A stretch of DNA of 64,000 bases from Gautieria morchelliformis (GCA_015179125.1 WHVA01000017.1:62001-126000), one strand, 5' to 3'; counted from the stretch's first letter, positions 1 to 12,866 are shown. Translations and numbers: made by a program. Notes: generated from the sequence alone by a model not told the origin.

Positions 1-2644
1 GGCGAGCCCTGATCAGGCAGCCCTCTTATCTTCTGAACATTTATTGGTTCACCCTATTCGCCGAACGGCACACTTATTCGCACAAGTTATTTGGGTATTC
101 GCTGTGTTCACTAATACACGATATTAATGCCTAAAAACCAATCTTGACATCCACCTCCTGTAAGGGGATGTTGTCAGGGAACACCCTGTTTTCCAGTTCT
201 GACACCATCCCGACCAGTCCTGACACTGCCCCAAGTTCTGCTTCCATTTCTGCTTCTGATTCTGGAAAGTGCCAAGTTGGAGGTAGGGTGTAGTGTTTTT
301 TTTTTTTTTTTAATCCAATTTTTGCTTTTTCGGGGCAAGGCGCTATGTAAGACAATACATGCAGGTGTGCTATCTACTCATGTGAATTAATGCTTGTCCG
401 ATGTGTCTCGACCTCTAACATGCGCGTAGGTAGTGTTTGTGCGATGCGATGCGATTCGAGGCGTTATCGGCGTCGTTCGCGTCTGGGCGTGGGTGGGGCC
501 GGTGCTCGCATGGGGTACTTACTTATATGAGACCGTAAGCACTGCGCGCGTGCCCTGCGAAGTCATGTTGGAGATGGTGGTGCAGAGGTAAGGTGGAATG
601 CGCCATCGCCGGATGCGGAGGACGTGCGGTTGGACGCGTGTCGGTGTCGGACGCGGAGCGCGGAAGAGCGCGGAGGAGCTGCAGAGTGCGGGATGGAGGT
701 GCAGGTGCAGAGGCAGGGTGGAGCGGGCCGTTGCCTGATGCGGGCTGCTGGTTGTACGGTGCGGTTCAACGCGTATCGGGGGCGTTCGTGTCTGGACACG
801 GTGCCAATGCTGTATGTACTTACCTGGCACGGGAAGCACTGGGTTATGTGCGTGTGCGCTGCATGTGTGCACGCCCTGGCGTCGTGTTTCGTGTGCTCGG
901 GCGGCGTGCGGCTGTGCCAGGCTGGGCGCAGCCTGAGGCGCGTTGGGCGGGGCGGTGCACAATACGCGTGGCCCCCGCATGTGCGCATCTCGGGCGGGAT
1001 CTGCACGGTCAGCACCACGGCACACAGCACACAGCCCCGGCAGCAGCACCCAGCACCGAGCACCACAACACGCGTCACAACACAGCCCGAGCACCCACCG
1101 GGAGCACACAACACACGCCACCCCCATCACACGAGCGCGCCCGCTTGTCGAAAATCGCGTGGCCGCCACAACACGCGGATTAGAGACGGCAGCCCTGGGG
1201 GAAGGAGGAACAGACGATGAAACGCGTTCGGAGACGCGCAGCCACGCCCGCGAAGGGAAGGGAAGGAAGGGAAGCGCAGGCCGGCCCCGTCTTGGCGCAA
1301 TGGATCTTCGGTCGCGCCGCACGAGCGGAGAGAAGCACGCAGGCCCGCGGCGGCGGCGCGCGCAGACGCACGAGAAGGCAGCGCGCCCGGGAACCTGCGT
1401 CCTTAGCCGCGCCCTTGTGGGCTGGACGTGCATTGATGGTGATCCGTGCCGCGCGGGGCCGGGGGCATGTGCATGTGCGTATGTTGTATGTCCGTGTATG
1501 CACACGTATATGCAGATATACGCTACCCTTGATGCCCCGCATCGCGTGCGGAAATCAGGGCCGTGCATCCTGGGCGCGGACGCACGTGACCTGTCAGGCG
1601 GTGATCCGCATCGTGCGGAGCGGCCAGCGTCGCGGGCAGCGCACAAGATCGCAGAGATCCAAGAGAGCACGGGCATGACGCCGAGAAGAGGACAAGGGAT
1701 AGATATGGACCCCATCTCCGCCCGTCTCTTGTCAGTCCGCGCGGCGGTGATCCGCGTCGTCAGACAACACACAACGCACGCAACGCTGATTACACTGATT
1801 CAAGCGTTAAGTACGGTATCTGGTGCCCATGGCTGTACGAATGGTGTGCGCAAGAAGACGCCGGGTGCGCCGGGAACAAGATGATGGGGGTGTAGGAGGA
1901 GATATGTACCGAGTCTGAAGAGGGCATAGATATGTACCAGTCTCGTATGCATGCCAGCCTGTCACGGCGCGCCGGTGACCTGATCCGCCATCGGACCGAC
2001 GGAGCGCGATCAGCGTCGCCGCACTGCACGATAACGCAAGACAACATCGCATCGCAACGCACAAGATGACGCAGAATTCAAGAGTGTTAAGTACGATACC
2101 GGTCTACTGTACACATGCTGTACAAATATTGTATGCTAACAGACGCCGGGAAACAAGATGGGGGTGTAGTAAGGTAGGTAGCAGTAGTAGGAGGGGCAGG
2201 AGCAGGACAAGACGAGGGGGATATGTACCAGAGCGTGCAAGAACAGAGCGACCAATGTGGCGGGACAAGAAGGAGATGTATGCATGCGGGACAAGAAAGG
2301 TGTGGGGGACCACGTGTCCGATGATGGTGGAGCGGGGAACGAGACGGGGACGGGGGATGTGGAAGACGGAAAACAGAGCAACGAAAAGAAACACAAACAG
2401 GAACAGGAACAGGAAAGGCGAAAACGCGATGCATGCCGTGAGATGAGTGCACAAAAAAAGGAAAAGCAAAAAGAAAACAAAGAAAAAACTTTTTTTTTTC
2501 ACGAGAGCGAGACACGGGACGACCGCAAAACACGCCAAGAACCATGAACACGCGACAGGGTGCCTTTTTTTCAGCGGCGGCAGCGGCGGGGGGCGGCCTG
2601 GAGCCAGCAGCGCGCGCACGTACGCGCGCGGCGTCCGCTCCACA
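1..2644. other. GC-rich region without a supported gene, 3' flank of the HMG-box gene
   Basis: Many overlapping open frames exist here on both strands, as expected from high GC, but none has recognisable motifs or a consistent exon model. Visible structure: a T-run of about 17 near 296-312; degenerate direct repeats (units near 1598, 1744 and 1979, and a longer pair near 1806 and 2088); and A-rich then T-rich tracts at 2450-2500, just beyond the HMG-box stop, which read as a pyrimidine-rich 3' flank of that minus-strand gene. No tRNA or rRNA was recognised. Confidence 0.5.
1598..2240. repeat. Degenerate direct repeats (two families)
   Basis: Family one has the core GCGGTGATCCGC at 1598 and 1744 (146 bp apart), with weaker relatives near 1438 and 1979. 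Family two is a longer imperfect pair: about 1806-1920 and about 2088-2240 both run from a TTAAGTACG-like start through a GACGCCGGG-like block and an AAGATGGGGGTGTAG-like block to ATATGTACCAG. The spacing is about 280 bp. The copies are diverged, so this looks like old tandem duplication in non-coding DNA. Confidence 0.55.
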
Positions 2645-5015
2645 TCACACATCGACGCCGACCAGCCCCACCCCGCCCACGCCGACCAGCCCCATCGCCA
2701 CGCCCGGGCCGCCCAGCGCGAGCGACGCGCGGGGCGCCCGCAACTCCCGCCCGCGCTCGCGCTCGCGCTCCATCTCGGGGAGGCGCACGCGCGCGCCCTC
2801 GCTCTCGCGCGCCTGGGCGTGGTGGTGGTGGTGCGACAAGTACGACTCGGTGCTGGACGCGCTGCCGGCGCTCGGGCTCTGGCTCAGGCTCTGGCTCAGG
2901 CTCTGTCCCTGCCCCGCGCCCGATGAGGATGATCCGGGTGCCGATCCGGGCATGGGGCCCAGGCCGTGCAGCGGCGGCGGGAAGGACCCCAGCGCGCCGC
3001 CGCCGAGCCCGCTGTGTGCGTGGAGCCCGCTGCCGCCGCCCGGGCCGAGCCCGATGCTCGCGAGGCCAAGGCCGCCTCCGCCTCCTCCTCCTCCTCCTCC
3101 TCCTCCGAAGGCGCCGAGCCCGCTGCCGTGGGTATTCGCGTTGCTATGTCCGTGGTGCCCGTGCATGCCGTTCAGCCCCAGCCCCGCAAGGCCCGTAAAC
3201 GACGCCAGGTCCGGGAGCGTCAGCCCGTTCGCCCCGCCGGCACCCGCGCCGCCGTTGCCGGCATTGCTGCCCGCGCCTGGACCTGCGCCTGCGCCGTTAC
3301 CGCCCGCGCCGCCGCCGTTGCTGCCGCCGCTCGGATAAAACGGCGCCGTCAGCGTCGCAAAGCTCGGGCTCGGCCCCGCGCCCGCCGACACGGACGCGGG
3401 CGACGAGCCCTGCGACGAGTGCGAGTGCGAGCCCGCGCGCCCATCACGGTGCACCGGGTGGCCGTTCGCATCATGATGCCCGTGCCCGTGCCCGTGCGGG
3501 CCAAACCCGTCGCTGCGGCTGCTGCAAAAGCTCGACACGCTCCCGCCCGCGCTCACGCTCGCGGGGAACGCGCCGCTGCCCGCGCTGGACGGCGGGCTGA
3601 GCGACGCGGGCGCGGGGAACAGGCTGGGCACCGGCGTGTGCGCGGAGCCGTGCGGGCCGGAGGTCGTCGTCGTGCCCGTGGAGAGCGACGTCGACGCGGT
3701 GGTCCCGTCGCTCCAGTGGCGCACGTGCGCGGGGTGCGTGGCGTGCGTGGGGGAGTGCGCGGCGTGGCCCTCCCACGCGCGCGCGGGGAACGCGGGGTGC
3801 GTCGGGGACGGCGCCCAGCTGCGCGGGTGCTGGTGCTGGTGCGTCGGGTGCTGGTGCGCGTGGGCCGAGTGCGGGTGCGTGGGGTGCGTAGGGGACGGCT
3901 CCCAGCTGCGCGGCGCGGATGCGGGGGGCACGCCGGGCGGGCGCAGGGAGAGGGGCGGCTGCAGCGGGTGCAGCGGGCCCACGCCGCGGCGCGCGGAGAG
4001 GCGCAGCGTCGGCTGCTGCTGCGCGTGCGCGGCGCCGTGCTCCCAGGCGTCGCCCTTGTACCCGTCGTCGGCATAGGCGGTGCTGCCGCCGCCGCTGCCG
4101 AGGGAGTGCGCGTGCGCGGCGGGGGCGTGCGGGTCGAAGGGGAGGGTGTTGCGCGACGGCGGGGGCAGGGACGCGTGTGCGTGCGGGTGCTGGTGCTGGT
4201 GCGGGTGCGGGTGCGGGTCGAAGGCGAGGGCGCTGCGGCCCTGGTAGTACGCGTAGTCCGCCGCGGCGGACGGGCCTGGGTACGGCGCGTGGTGTGAGTG
4301 CGGGTGCGGGTGCGGGTGCTGGTGTGCGTGCGCATGCGGGTGGGGGTTGCGGTAGAGGTCGTAGATACCGCCGTGGTGCGGCGGCGGGTCGACGGGGCTC
4401 GCGCTCGCGCTCGTGCTCGCGAACGCGTCGTCGTCGTACTGCATCTGCGCGAGGGCGTGCGCCTCCGCATAGCGCGGGTCGAGCGGGTCGAGGTGCGCAG
4501 CGAGCGCATGGTGCGCGTGCGAGGCGTGGTGCGGCGACGCGGGGTCGTACGGCGCGGCGTCGGTGCGGCGCTTCTTGCGGCTGTTGTTCGGGCGCCGACG
4601 GTAGACGTAGTCCGGGTACTTTGAGTTGAACTGCTCCTTGAGCATCTTGGCCTGGTCGAGGTAGAACTGCTTGTCCTCCTGCGGCACGGTCACGGTCAGC
4701 GTGTGCGGCGCGGGGGGTGTATGCGGGAGGACGGGTGCTCACCATGGGCATCGTGTTCCATTCCTTGGAAAGGATCTTGGAGATCTCGCCGGTGCGCATC
4801 ATCTGGTTCTGTGCACTGACCTGGGGACGGCGGCGGCGGGCGAAGATCATGAAGGCGTTCATGGGACGCTTGGGGGTGCCGTCGGTGTTGAGGGCCTGGG
4901 AGCGCAGGGAGGCGTTCTCGTCCGAGGTGTGGCCGTCGCGGGCGGCGTGCTGGTCGGGGTCGTGGGCATCGAAGGGATAGGCAACGTCGACGATGGGGGG
5001 GAAGGCAGAAGACAT
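2645..5015 (-). CDS. HMG-box (SOX/MATA type) transcription factor
   Basis: Predicted as two exons, 5015-4743 and 4678-2645, with a 64-nt GTGAGC...CAG phase-0 intron, giving 768 residues. The HMG box lies at about residues 48-118 and is split by the intron: it starts with the family motif RPMNAFMIF at 50-58, includes KEWNTMP, and ends in a basic stretch RRRPNNSRKKRR. This is the sequence-specific single-box class, so a nuclear DNA-binding regulator is expected. The rest is low complexity: a His/Pro/Ala segment near 203-222, Ser/Pro-rich stretches, and a poly-Gly run near 615-628 encoded by a trinucleotide tract. Fungal relatives of this class control mating and development (for example Prf1 or PCC1), but I cannot assign orthology. 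The ATG was chosen because it opens the frame carrying the box about 50 residues upstream. The exon 2 codon bias is extremely GC-rich, which produces long spurious frames on the other strand. Confidence 0.9.
3066..3106 (+). repeat. Trinucleotide (CCT)n microsatellite inside the HMG-box gene
   Basis: About nine near-perfect CCT units (CTCC register) sit in the minus-strand reading frame and encode the poly-glycine run. Length change here would alter the protein without shifting frame. Confidence 0.8.
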
Positions 5016-8000
5016 GACGGTCGGGAGACAATTGCGCGAGTAAATAAAGGAGGGCGGTGGACTCGGAACGATCGATCGGAGACAACACCGTCGGTACTTA
5101 AGGGTCAGCCTCGTGGGGCCATTTTCGCAATTTTTTAATTTTTGGCGCACTGCCAGACTCCGCATGCGGTTATATCGATAATTAGGGCCGGCGCCCGGGG
5201 CCGCGGGTTATTGAGCGGGGAAGCAGCATGTGGGCGCCCGTGGGCGCGGGGTGGCGCACGAGAAGACAAGAGTCGCAGAGCCACCGGGGTGCGCGGAGAG
5301 GTGCGCGAGTAGCCGGCAGCAGCGTCGCAGCCGGGCAGCACCTGGCCCCCACGGCTCCCGGCCACGTCGAGCCCGCCTCGCACGGCTCTCGGGACAGCCA
5401 GCCCTCTCGCACCTCTTGATCCCCGGCGTCTCACCTGTCGCCTCCGTCTCCCACGCCCAGCGCCCGCACTCGCTGCCTCTGCCACCAGGTTCGCGTTGGC
5501 GTTGCGAGGGGCGACAGGGGCCGGGGGGCGCTGCATAGGGACGCCGCGCGAGGGGGCACCTGATCCCGCATCGCAGAGCATGCGGAGCGAGGCGACACCC
5601 GAGACTAGATACATGTAACGACAGCCATCCACAGAGATACATCTAGCTACAGTCACCTCGACACGCCAAATCAGCATCACACCAGCCCGCACCCGCACCC
5701 GCACGCGCGCCGGATCACCTCCATCCATCCACCATCGGGATCACCCAAACCCTGCGCATCCCAGCGCACCTGCGATCGTGCAGCACCATCTCCCTGCACC
5801 ACAGCCCTGCGCCTGCGGCCGATCACGATCACCGCCCCGGCGATCAGCGTGCACATCTCGCGAGCCTGGCTGGCGCGGGCGCGGGTGCGCCCGTGGAGCA
5901 GCAGCAGCAGCGGTGCGTGCTCGTGCGCGGCGGGTGCGAATCTGCAGCAACGATCGGGACGGGACACGCTGGGGTAGGTGTGATCCCCCGCGCGCGCCCG
6001 CGCCGCACACTGCATCATCGACGTATCGGGCGCGATGCGTCCGCGCGCGACGCCCGGCGCAGCGTGCGCATCATGCGCATCGTATCGTCATGAGCGCGGG
6101 ACGGGACGGGCGCCGCATCCAGCTCCGGCCCGGTGCGGTGCGGTGCGGTGACGATCGACGGAGCAGCGGAGCAGATGGCGGCACCCCGGCGCCGCGCGCG
6201 GACGGTGTGGAGGCGGAGCGGCATTGGGGGAGGGAGAGGGATATCGATAAATAAATATACGTTCTGCGTTCTCCGTTCTGCGTCTTGCGCCCGTTGCCAG
6301 ACCCGCTGCCGATGCCGATGCTTCTTCTGCTTCTGCTTCTGCGCCTGTCTGCCTCGACCCAGCAGCATTCGTACTGTCCCAGTTCACGAGTATGAGTAGA
6401 GTCCCCGCGTGCAGCAAAGCAGCAGAGTATGGCACTGTTAGGCGTAAGCTGTAAGCTGTAAGCCATAAGCTGCAGCAGGCCTGACGTGCGATTCGCTGCG
6501 GTAGGGGTACGTAACACCACCCGAGTACTCGTCGTCCGCCGCCCAGCCAGCCAGCCACGGCCTTCTCCCAACGCCGTGCGTGTGCGGTGCAGGTGCACGC
6601 GCAGTCGGCCCCCGCATCAACAACACCGCAGATCCAAACCCAAATCCAAATCCAAATCCAAACCCAGATGCAGATGCAGATGCCAGAACCGGCGACGATG
6701 TTGGTGTTGGGGGAGGGGCGGGGCTGGTGCCGGTGCATGACGGATACATCCACTGCCGTTCTGCGTTCTGGCTGCTGATACTTGATCTTGATTTTTGACT
6801 TTGATTCGGTTGAGCGTTGAGCAGCATATCGTGCCAGGACCGTACTGTACTAGTAGTTGTGCAGTAGAACCATTAATAAGTAGTCGCCGCGTTGACTCCC
6901 AGTCGGAGCAGAGTGTGACACTTGACGTGCGCCGCACAGGCTGCGACGCGGATGGCACGCCGCCTGACACTGAGTCTGAGTCGCGGGCAGGTGCCAGCGG
7001 GGTGCGTGACATCTAGTAGCAGCCAGCCACTGCAGCTTGACGTCCTGTCCGCCGGGCTCTCATCTCAGCCAACGCAGCCACGGTGCGGGAAGTGCCATAG
7101 CACCACTGCGTGCTGCTGCTTTTTGATTAGAGTTCGATTCAGCGCCAGTATTCAGTATGACTCCACAGTAAACCTAGACCCACCGCGTGCAGCACGAGAG
7201 TTTGGCACTGTACAGTGTGGGGCGTAGCGGCCACTTGACGGTTGGCGTTCGCCGGGTGAGTTACGTAGCCCCGTAAAAGCGGCTTGAAGTCCGCCGGCCA
7301 GCCAACTGTGCCACTGGCTCGTCCGCGAGGTCCGCCCCTATTGTCTGCCCTATTGTCATGGCAAGCACCAGGCTACTTACTAAGCGCGGAGAGCCCGCCG
7401 CAAGGCTCGGGCACGGCGACGGGGACGGCAACGGCGACGGACAGGACGCGTGTCGCCGCCGTCGCGAATTACCGCAGCTCGCAGACCAGCCTGCCGCATG
7501 GTCCAGGAGGCGTGCGTGGGTGCCAAAGCGTGCCAAAGTAAAAAGTAAGTTATCAGTCTGGCACGCGCGTAAGCAGGTCCGGTGCGGCGGCGGATGCTCC
7601 CGGCCGCCGGTACACCAGCCTGCACCTGACAGGCAGGCAGGCTGGCTGGCCGCAGGGGCCTGGCACCCGGTGTCTGACCCGCAGCGAGTGAGCTGAGACA
7701 CGAAGCACGCATGCAGCACGAAGCACGAAGCGCGACGCCTGAAGCTTGAAGCTTGAAGACCGGCACGCGCCTGCCCCAACCGACCGTCCCCAACGCTTCA
7801 GATTCGCACGGCTTGACAGCTCAGCTCCCACCCGGACCAGCAGCACCAGCACCACGTCACTTTGTCCACGGCCGCCAGCTACCCGCGCGCAGCGCACGTT
7901 GGAGGGATCAGATGATCAGTCAGAAGCTGTTACGCGACCGCGTCGATTGGCAGATGTGTGTCGTCGCGCTCCAGGCGTAAGCGACGCGGGGATTTCCAAT

Positions 8001-8300
8001 ACACGCCGTAGCCCGTAGGCGGGCTTCTTCATACCTACGCGACGCGAGCCGCGACCGCAGTATGTAGCGCGACGCGCCGCGCCGCCCCCCGGGGCCGCGG
8101 CCGACGTCTCACTGCATTCTCAGGCCAAGTGCGGTGCCGGGGCCGCGCGCGGATCAGACCCAGGCGGATTGCAATTTCACTTTCAATTGCGCCGCGTCGC
8201 GCAGGATTTTCAATTGCAAGGAATCGCGCCGCACGTGCGCGCGCTCTGTTCTGTGGATGCGCCTAGGGTGCTGGACTGGCCTCTGCTTACTACCGTAGTG
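5016..8300. other. Upstream non-coding region of the HMG-box gene
   Basis: GC-rich sequence without a convincing gene. It contains simple repeats, including a CCAAAT-type hexamer tract around 6634-6670 followed by three CAGATG-like hexamers. Near 7725-7760 there are short duplicated GAAGC motifs. The first few hundred bases upstream of 5015 must hold the promoter; I see no TATA box I would defend. Confidence 0.45.
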
Positions 8301-11300
8301 GTCCCATCACCAGGCTGACAAGGCAGGACCCAGGCTCAGGCCCGGGACTCAGGACCCCCAGAGACAGGTCAGGCCTCAGGCCTCAGGACCCGAGCTTGAT
8401 GACCGGACGTGGTGAGCGGGCTACGGTGGCAATGCAGATAATGCAGGTACATAGACAACTCGGATCCAGGTGTCCATAATAATGCCCAGGAACGAACGAC
8501 GCGGAAGCACGGTGCAAATCCTGCCATTGGACGACCCGCGCTCCACAGCGCGCGCCGTCCAGGACACAGCCCGCCCACCAGCTCCTTCTCCGAGCGCAGT
8601 CCAGCTGAAACACCCGCACGAGCTTACGAGGGCGCGCTCGGCCCGCCGTCAGCGTGTCGCGGTCAGCACCGAGTCGCGTATCACACATCAAAGGATCAGC
8701 CATCACGCACCAATCGAAGCTCGCATCGTAAATACGTAGTTGTCCCCGTGATAAGCACGCCACGCTATGAAGAAGCCCGTCGGCTCCTGCATATGTCGGA
8801 TCCCGAGAAGCCTGATAGAGCAAATCAGCACAGCGCGAGGTAGGCTGGCAATCAGCAAAGCAGCCCAGCGCGAAGACGGACACCCTCCCAGAAGCAGACC
8901 ACACGAAGCGAGCGCAGTACAGATCGCGTGCTTAGATCATCACGGCGGAGGGAGGCGATAGTCCCTCATCAAGGGCCAGGAAGAAGGCACCAGGTATTGG
9001 CCCAAGCTCGTCCGACAGGAGGCGGGAAGCAGATCCAGGATACCAATTTCAAAACGAGCAGCGATGGATACGACATTGGGTTGGTCTGATGCATTGCCCA
9101 GCCCAACGGAGGAGGCATATCAGTAGAGTAGATCAGCACAGCGCGAAGCAGGATTACTGTAACTCTCTACACCAGACGAAGCGAGCGCAGTACAGGTCTG
9201 CTAGGAGACAAGGATAAGTAACGATTTCAAAAAAGGACAGACTGCCGATGGGTACTGGGCTGTGACTGATAGGCATCATCAAACTCAGCCCCAACCCAAA
9301 CCCAAACTCAAACCCAAAAAAACAAGCCCCAGACACAGACACAGAGCGGAGAACCACACAACAACAATAGTGCAACGAGCGGGGCTATCGTTCTTCCACC
9401 AGGAGGCGCACGTGCAGAGTTATGAGATCTTTCGTATTAGATTGTGTGCAGAGTTTGACATCTTTCGTACTAGATTATGTATTTCATGTGTCGTGGGTCT
9501 GAGGATATACTTAGCATTTTCGCAGCGAGACACGGCGGCAAACACACACTCGGAGCCAGGCGCGGAATAAGGCGGACGCACGCTGAAGGAGACTCAGAAA
9601 CATGGCACCTCCGCATGATACGGTATGAATCAGGAGATCCCGCTCGAATAAGGCAACTTCTGAGGGAGAGTCTGAAACGAGGTCCTGTGGGCACCTCCGT
9701 CCGCATGATATGCAATCAGGAGATCCCCAGCCATATACGGACGCTGCCCAAACGAACACCAAAAACGTCGGGTACAGCCACGTTCCGCGCCGTCCGCAAA
9801 TGTTGTTACCAACGAACGGACGCGTCCGAAGCGGACGTAGCCACGTCGGCGGCGCCGCTCACACGGGTGCTGTCACGAGAAAACAGAAACAGACGCCGCC
9901 AGATCAGCCTGCCAGAACAGACAAAGAGATGCAGATTAATACTATATGCCGATTGGAAAGCTTAGACCAGAATAAGTAAAGAGATGACGCAGACCCTGAG
10001 GCCTGAAGCAGATCATGAACAACAGAGCATGCTGATGAACAACGCTTCATGTCAACACACCGTGATGCAAGCCATAAGTATAAGTAACAGTTATCTGACC
10101 TACAACCCAAACCTTCTGCAGACGATCCGAGATGAAAAACGGCTTCCATATCCTTCCATATCCTTTTACTGTCGAATCAGGATCAACAAAAACGGCCAAG
10201 AATCAGCATTCGTGCTATAACGGGCAACACCAACCAAGAAAGGACAAGCACACGTTCGTTCGAAGGAGAAGACGCCCAGCCCAAACCAACCGCCAGCGCA
10301 ACCCACAGGCGCACACGCGCCTCTTATCGCGCGTAAAGTAACCATCAGTGCCATTGGCCATCCCCCCGATGTGCACCGCAACAGAGGGTGATGGGGTAGT
10401 GCGGTGAGTTCAAAAATGGAACCGGGGCGCTGTGCCGGTAAGCCAAGCCGGTCGAATCATACCTAACGAGGTCAACCCTGGCAAGCGCCCAAAAATGCGG
10501 ACAGTTTTTTTACGCATCCCCCCATTCGCAAGTCTAATTTTGGCATCACGACACACCCGCATGCCAGCAGATGGAAGATGGCGCGACCACGGGGTGGGGG
10601 ATCATTGGGGAGTCGAGGCGCAGTAATGCTAAAGCAGCGCGACAAGGACGGGATGATCTCAACCGGACAGACCACTGACAAACCCAGCTGGAATCTTTGT
10701 GTATACTATATAGATGAGACTTGACCACTGAGACGGAAGTTGAAACCGCGGCGGGAGAAGACTGCGGGTAAGACAGGGACGGACCCCCGGCCGCGGCAGA
10801 GACGGGAACTTGTGTGGGAGAGAGAAGACAGCAGCTGAGACAAGATCAAGAGAAGACCGAGAGAATATATGACCCGAGGTCAGCGCTGGCCAGTTTCGCA
10901 ACGTACAGAAAAAGGAAAAAACGAAGATAGAAGGTGAAGGGAAAGATGCCTCGTGAAATGTAAAAAAAAATAGGCTACCATCAGAGAAGGAAGGATGGAA
11001 GATGGAACACTTGGGGCGGAGGGTCAACCCAAAACGGCACAGAAATAGCCTGCGCAGCTACAAACCTATACGGAGAAATGGGCCAGAAAGCCAACGGGCA
11101 AGAGGACGCAGGACGGACCACAGCACGAACCGGCAGCATCATCCTCGCACTTACGTCTGTGTTAGCGACTGCAATCCCCTTGGTCAGACCACCCACTGCG
11201 ATGTGGGTGCACATTATCTGCGACGCAATGACGACATTGCGTACCAAATTTAGACAGCTTGATCCACCCGTTGCCTTGCGGGATAAGTCCGTTCTGATTC

Positions 11301-12837
11301 GGGTCCACAAGTACCCGGATGATGTCGAGGGCCCGCTGCCGTGCTCACTGACAGCGGCGCCTCTTGCGGCCTGGCACTGGGAAAGGAATTGGAATTGTTT
11401 ATCGAGGGATCCGTCAGCGTCAATCGACCTCATCTCGATCACGCGACGTACCGTATCGCGCAAGACAGGCTGCAGCGCTGCAGCGCGCACGGGGTCCGGT
11501 CGCAAGTGACAGCTAAGTGTTAAGCGTTCAGCGTCAGGTGCCGCGTGCCAAAAGTTGATGCTAAATCCGGGGAACGTGTAGATGGTAGACTTAGCTATCA
11601 GATTGCGTCAGATCCAAAGCAGAGCGACGACTTAGGCATAATCTGTGTCGATAGAAGCGGGGCGTTGTCCTAAAGGTGATAAGGACAGAGTAAGACCCGG
11701 CTGAAGCAGAGACAGGAGACAGCAAGGGGGAAAAGGTCACAAGATACAGAGTCTCTCTCATTCCAACTGCCGTATCTCGGATAACGCGTGTCATCACTCG
11801 AATTTGATCTATCGGCACACTTTGATACCTTGAACTTGCTACCATGGTACTTACCATACCTCAGGGCCTCTACATCTCAAATCTCCTTGGGGCCCAGCAT
11901 GTTCTCATGACAAAAGATGGTCTCACAATCAGAAAGGTATGCCCTTTCGCCCGAGAACGAAGAACCGAAGAAGCGGGGGCTGTCAAGGTTCAAGATCATA
12001 AACACCAAGAGCTTGGACTGGCCTGCATTGGCACGCTGAAAATCAGTGCCAAGACGCGATGCGCGCTGGATTGGAGGTGGCAAGAATGGACCTGGAACAG
12101 GAAACTAGGAAAGGACAAGGGGTGCGCGCCACGTATGTGGGCTCGCCGACGCCATGAGTGATGGGTGCGAATCGTCACTGGTACACCATAGTGGAAGTGG
12201 ACATGTCGCTGTACAGCCTGTGTATATCCAGGTTAGAGGGCAGCACACCATCCCAGCTAGTGACTACCCCATCCAACCATTCCAACATAGGCAGCACAAG
12301 CCACCCCGCTGTCCTCAACCAGATCAAAGAAGCTAACATGAGTCGCCATGGGGAAATGGGTGAGGCATTGCAAGGAGATATCGAGATGATAGAGAAGATG
12401 AAAACGTGAAGGGATAATAAGAGCATACCAGCGAATGTCAGACTATGCAACGCCGGCCAAGTGTTTTACGGTACCGTACATGTGCATGCGCGGCTACTGT
12501 TCTGACACGGGGATCATGCAGACGCAGAAAGAAGACAGACACAGCAAACACAAAAGGAGCCAAAAGGCAGAGAGGCCATCATACTTTACGGAGCCGATAT
12601 AAATGACATGATCACTGCAGGGTCACCATACGGAGGGTTTCAATTCGACAACCTGCTCGACTTTTTGCATGATTACATAAGCTAGTAGGTGTAAGGCGTT
12701 ATAAGGAAGTATGGTGAACGTTAGACGTCGTAGGCACTATTAGTGTGAGTAACTAAAGGCTGACAAGGGCTGGTAAGAGAGGCATAAAATTGGTCGGATC
12801 ATGACATTTTCAAGCTAGGTGCATACTTATTATAATA
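8300..12837. other. Gene-free stretch with short direct repeats
   Basis: No open frame has recognisable protein motifs. Repeats seen: a CAGGACCC/CAGGCCTCAGG-rich block at 8327-8395; imperfect copies of an ATCAGCACAGCGCGA motif at about 8822 and 9130, and of CGAAGCGAGCGCAGTACAG at about 8905 and 9175; a 34-bp tandem pair at 9413-9480; and a tandem pair of about 80 bp at 9590-9725. The stretch from 9.8 to 12.8 kb shows nothing further that I can support. Confidence 0.45.
9413..9725. repeat. Two short tandem duplications
   Basis: The first unit (about 34 bp) is repeated at 9413-9446 and 9448-9480 and shares GCAGAGTT, then ATCTTTCGTA, then TAGATT. The second unit (about 80 bp) is repeated at about 9590 and 9671: both copies share a CTCAGAAAC/TCTGAAACG start, then GGCACCTCC, CGCATGATA and AATCAGGAGATCCC. 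Confidence 0.6.
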
Positions 12838-12866
12838 CTAGGTGGGTACCCGCGCTTCGCGCGGGG
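12838..12866 (-). mobile_element. Helitron-like 3' terminus
   Basis: Read on the minus strand there is a GC-rich hairpin (7-bp stem at 12849-12855 paired with 12859-12865, loop TTC on the plus strand). Seven bases later comes CTAG (12841-12838), followed by T at 12837. A short hairpin just upstream of a terminal CTRR, with a T in the flank, is the established Helitron 3' end signature. The element body would therefore extend to higher coordinates. I could not place the 5' TC end, and I found no Rep/helicase coding region, so a non-autonomous or decayed element is likely. Confidence 0.55.

Noticed and set aside
519..1884. Several overlapping frames of 120-417 codons on both strands in the left GC-rich region
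   Set aside because: They overlap one another in most frames, lack ATG-plus-motif coherence, and show Arg/Ala/Thr-rich translations typical of random GC-rich DNA.
2966..4297. Open frame of more than 440 codons on the plus strand opposite the HMG-box gene
   Set aside because: Its translation is Arg/Ala/Val low complexity, as expected from the complement of a GC-rich gene. It has no motif or splice support.
7100..7160. tRNA-like GTTCGATTC motif
   Set aside because: No cloverleaf can be formed: the acceptor and anticodon arms are missing.
10981..11505. 174-codon minus-strand frame
   Set aside because: No recognisable domain, transmembrane pattern or consistent exon partners.
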